This document shows positions 21,514 to 23,571 of a DNA stretch of 23,571 bases, piece by piece. Origin of the DNA: JASFTV01 sp050050615 (lineage in GTDB: Bacteria; Desulfobacterota; DSM-4660; Desulfatiglandales; HGW-15); the NCBI GenBank assembly GCA_050050615.1, contig JASFTV010000008.1, forward strand, positions 1 to 23,571, in the 5' to 3' direction. The notes under the pieces are model-generated. The model did no database searches. It saw only the letters and a list, made by a program, of their open reading frames with translations, and was not told the DNA's origin. A program made the position numbers and the translations under genes. How positions within the stretch are numbered: the first letter of the stretch is position 1; each line of letters starts with the position of its first letter.

Positions 21514-22995
21514 ATGGCAAGCTTAGCAGGGATCATATCGCAATATGGAAAGATCGGTTTTAACGGTGCAAAGCAAATGCGAAGAATGTTGAGAACGATG
21601 AGGCACCGGGGACCCGACAACACGATCGTCCGGTCTCTGTCGGACGACAGAGGGGCCCTGGGAGCCAATGAGATTAACCTTGCGCCCCATCGTACCTACT
21701 GTACATCTCTTGAAGACATGCCGTACATTCTTTTTGACGGCCGCCTCTTTAACGAAAGACCGGACGGCCAAAGGGACATAGAGCTTTTCAGAGACTTGTA
21801 CGAAAAACACGAACACAACTGCTTCAGGCATCTGGACGGGAGTTTTTCATGCGCTGTTGTGGAAAAGGATGACGAGGTCATCCTTGCCCGGGACCACGTT
21901 GGGGCAAGGCCTCTTTTCTTCGGTAGAAGCGACAGCACCTTTTATTTCAGCACGGAGATGAAGGCACTCAAAGACCATGTGCAGTTCAACATCCAGGAAC
22001 TGCCGCCGGGCCATATTTACAGCTCCAAGAAGGGCTTGAAGGATTTCCAACCCTTCTCACCCGAGGTGCCGGAACCAGGGGACCTCAAAGAGGCCGCTGA
22101 GATCCTGAGAGAATTGCTTATAGAAGCGGTCAGGAGACGAATGGATGACGTGAATGCCATTTCTCTGAGCGGCGGCCTGGACAGCTCCATCATTGCGGCG
22201 ATAGCAAAGGAGTTCAATCCAAACCTCCACCTCTTCACAGGTACGGTTCAGGAGGCGCCCGGACCTGACCTGGAGAATGCGAAGCTCATGGCCGAGTTTC
22301 TGGGTTTGGAACATCATATTTACGAAATCACGGAGGCGGATATCATCGGCTTCTTGCCCGAAGCGGTTTGGTATATGGAAAGCTTCGACGAAGATTGCAT
22401 ATCCGGGATCATCTCCAACTACTTCGTATCCAGGAAAGTGAAGGAGTACTCGAATGCTGTCCTTGTCGGAGAGGGTGCGGATGAGTTGTTCGGTGGGTAC
22501 CGGATGGTACTGAAAAACCCAAAAGTCAAGAGCAGCGAGCAAAGAGAGCGCCTTGCCCAAAAACTCCTGGATATCGCGTACAACACAGCCTTGAGGCGTC
22601 TCGATCGTGCGTGGATGGCCAATGCTGTTGTCTACAAAACGCCTTTCCTTGATACGAGGGTTGTGGCGTTCAGCAAGAAGATTCCCATGGAGTGGAAGAT
22701 ATACGGTGAAAAACAGAAAGAGAAATACATTTTGAGAGAGGCATTCCGAGACATGCTTCCCGAAAAGATCGCCAATCGTGAGAAGCTCCGCTTTGCCATG
22801 GGTACCGGTATGGACGACGTGATGGATGATATCGTGTCTAACATTATTGATCCTGAAGAGATCAAATACAGACCGAAAGCTGCATACGGTCTCCCCTTTG
22901 CGTCTTATAAAGAGCTTTACTACTATGACGAATTTTTGCAGGTTTTCCCGCCTTCTTATGAGCAGCAGACCATTCGGTGGGATCCTTTTAAGTGA
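21514..22995 (+). CDS. Asparagine-synthetase-like protein lacking the glutaminase Cys
   Basis: The 493-residue product has an N-terminal class II glutamine amidotransferase fold (MRHRGPDN, HLDGSFSCAVV, ARDHVGARPLFF) and a C-terminal ATP-pyrophosphatase synthetase domain (AISLSGGLDSSIIAAIA near residue 218, VGEGADELFGGY, KTPFLDTRVVAFSKKIP, ILREAFRDMLP). The N-terminus reads MASLAGII instead of MCGI, so nucleophile Cys2 is missing, and the usual FNGEIYN is FDGRLFN. Glutamine hydrolysis should therefore be lost; the synthetase half keeps its nucleotide motifs. Ammonia or an amine as nucleophile, or intramolecular amide formation as in beta-lactam synthetase or lasso cyclase, are the known precedents. 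ATG 21514 has AAGGAG 7 bases upstream. The gene is last in the putative mttB-like operon and ends in a strong hairpin. Confidence 0.87.
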   Translation: MASLAGIISQYGKIGFNGAKQMRRMLRTMRHRGPDNTIVRSLSDDRGALGANEINLAPHRTYCTSLEDMPYILFDGRLFNERPDGQRDIELFRDLYEKHEHNCFRHLDGSFSCAVVEKDDEVILARDHVGARPLFFGRSDSTFYFSTEMKALKDHVQFNIQELPPGHIYSSKKGLKDFQPFSPEVPEPGDLKEAAEILRELLIEAVRRRMDDVNAISLSGGLDSSIIAAIAKEFNPNLHLFTGTVQEAPGPDLENAKLMAEFLGLEHHIYEITEADIIGFLPEAVWYMESFDEDCISGIISNYFVSRKVKEYSNAVLVGEGADELFGGYRMVLKNPKVKSSEQRERLAQKLLDIAYNTALRRLDRAWMANAVVYKTPFLDTRVVAFSKKIPMEWKIYGEKQKEKYILREAFRDMLPEKIANREKLRFAMGTGMDDVMDDIVSNIIDPEEIKYRPKAAYGLPFASYKELYYYDEFLQVFPPSYEQQTIRWDPFK

Positions 22996-23030
22996 AGCTC
23001 CCCGCGCCAAGGCGCGGAGCATCTTCACTT
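22990..23030 (+). terminator. Long hairpin at the end of the asnB-like gene
   Basis: AAGTGAA-GCTCC (22990-23001) and GCGCC (23004-23008) pair with GGCGC-GGAGC (23011-23020) and TTCACTT (23024-23030), about 17 pairs with two small bulges and an AA loop. The stop codon lies in the stem. Only a short T-run follows, so termination is likely but not certain. Confidence 0.55.
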
Positions 23031-23300
23031 TGAGGTAGGAGTTTCGAAAGGCGCTCCAGGAAATCCGCCCGCTGCCTGCCGTTTATGGATATTTTTCGGC
23101 GCTCAATGCCCCCGGATCATGATGGGGTGCAGGACACCGGGCGCCTGCCCGCCATCGCAAGGGTCAGCCGAGGCGGGCTTGTCTCGGCATAGATTCAAAT
23201 TGCCTCAGCGCCAGATCCCCTATCAACCTACTTTTTTACCAGCGTGCCCGTTCCTAACCGCGTATTTTGAGGCACCGCATACATTGATATTTTCCTCACT
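22996..23300. other. Gene-free stretch
   Basis: Apart from the hairpin at its left end, this 305-bp stretch shows no supported gene, repeat array or RNA. It separates the + strand operon from a - strand gene remnant. Confidence 0.5.
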
Positions 23301-23571
23301 TCATTTCAGCCCCGCCTTGCGCAGGGCATCAATATATCGCTTTTTTGCAACTTGATTTTTTTGTGGGTCTGTCCTTGCAAGCCGCCGAGCCTTATGATTA
23401 CTTTCAATAGTTTGGTGCCGTTTCAGATCACGTGCCGGCAAGATCTTCAAATACGCATCGAGATTATCTGTCCCGCTACCAGCTACGAGAGCCTGTTCTC
23501 CTTCAGTCAACTCCACTTCAAGAGCTGTAATGATCTTCATAGTAATCTCATCCTGAAGGTCAAACAGATCT
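23301..23571 (-). pseudogene. Remnant of a TPR-type adenylate/guanylate cyclase (5' part outside window)
   Basis: The frame enters from the right edge and ends at 23301, with 89 residues visible. The first part (DLFDLQDEITMKIITALEVE, LTEGEQALVAGSGTDNLDAYLK) is the hallmark stretch that in class III cyclase/TolB-like/TPR proteins joins the nucleotide-cyclase half to a long TPR array. After about 30 more residues (NHKARRLA) the sequence jumps to TDPQKNQVAKKRYIDALRKAGLK, which resembles the extreme C-terminus of the same family (typically F-K-N-P-x-x-x-x-R-x-x-x-x-L-R-K-A-G). The TPR array between appears deleted in frame. It may be a shortened functional protein or a decayed one; the part outside the window decides. 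Confidence 0.6.

Noticed and set aside
21291..22995. Lasso-peptide cluster (small peptide plus AsnB-like cyclase)
   Set aside because: No leader-peptidase (B protein) or RRE gene is present, and the only Gly-started core with an acidic residue at ring position 9 (GHATLMRAEK) would leave a one-residue tail.

Overview
The window looks like chromosome of an anaerobic, selenium-using bacterium, most likely a sulfate-reducer-type Desulfobacterota (former Deltaproteobacteria). This is an inference from gene content: two UxxC selenoproteins, a 2-hydroxyacyl-CoA dehydratase/benzoyl-CoA reductase-type radical enzyme with its activase, a non-pyrrolysine MttB-family methyltransferase, and a recC-recB-recD cluster. 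Almost all genes are on the + strand. No rRNA, tRNA, CRISPR array or intact insertion sequence was seen.

Layout. (1) 1-2719: the end of a LolD/MacB-type ABC ATPase, a secreted thioredoxin-fold protein with a CcmH-like N-terminus, an FtsX/MacB-type permease, and a small gene whose product shares an A-R-x-G-C-G-G tail with the thioredoxin-fold protein. (2) 2932-4582: two genes each interrupted by one in-frame TGA exactly where a redox Cys is expected. Both are best read as selenoproteins: a GrdB/PrdB-type protein (U173-P-F-C) and a DsbA/FrnE-type protein (U15-P-W-C). A standard annotation would split or truncate both. (3) 4712-5046: an HU-family DNA-binding protein with a clear intrinsic terminator. 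(4) 5429-5721: a 293-bp palindromic element with perfect 23-bp ends. (5) 5779-14783: recC, recB and recD, encoding the RecBCD helicase-nuclease. (6) 14771-18528: both subunits of a 2-hydroxyacyl-CoA dehydratase-family enzyme and its ATP-dependent activase, separated by arrays of an ATTGAGGG-like octamer and preceded by a near-consensus sigma-70 promoter. (7) 18581-18985 (- strand): a small cupin. (8) 18986-22995: a palindromic intergenic repeat, a marR regulator with a self-overlapping operator, a second palindromic element, an MttB-like methyltransferase, a 49-residue Cys-containing protein with a strong ribosome binding site, and an asparagine-synthetase-like protein that has lost its glutaminase Cys. 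(9) 23301 to the right edge (- strand): a remnant of a TPR-type adenylate/guanylate cyclase with an apparent internal deletion.

How the parts fit. The left third is a redox and selenium-flavoured region: thioredoxin fold, CcmH-like Cys cluster, Cys-Gly tails and two UxxC proteins. The right end (MttB-like enzyme, small protein, Cys-less AsnB-like enzyme) looks like an uncharacterised operon, possibly under MarR control. The two selenoproteins and the MttB/small protein/AsnB-like set are the parts most worth following up. All functional statements rest on reading motifs by eye; no database search or folding calculation was run.
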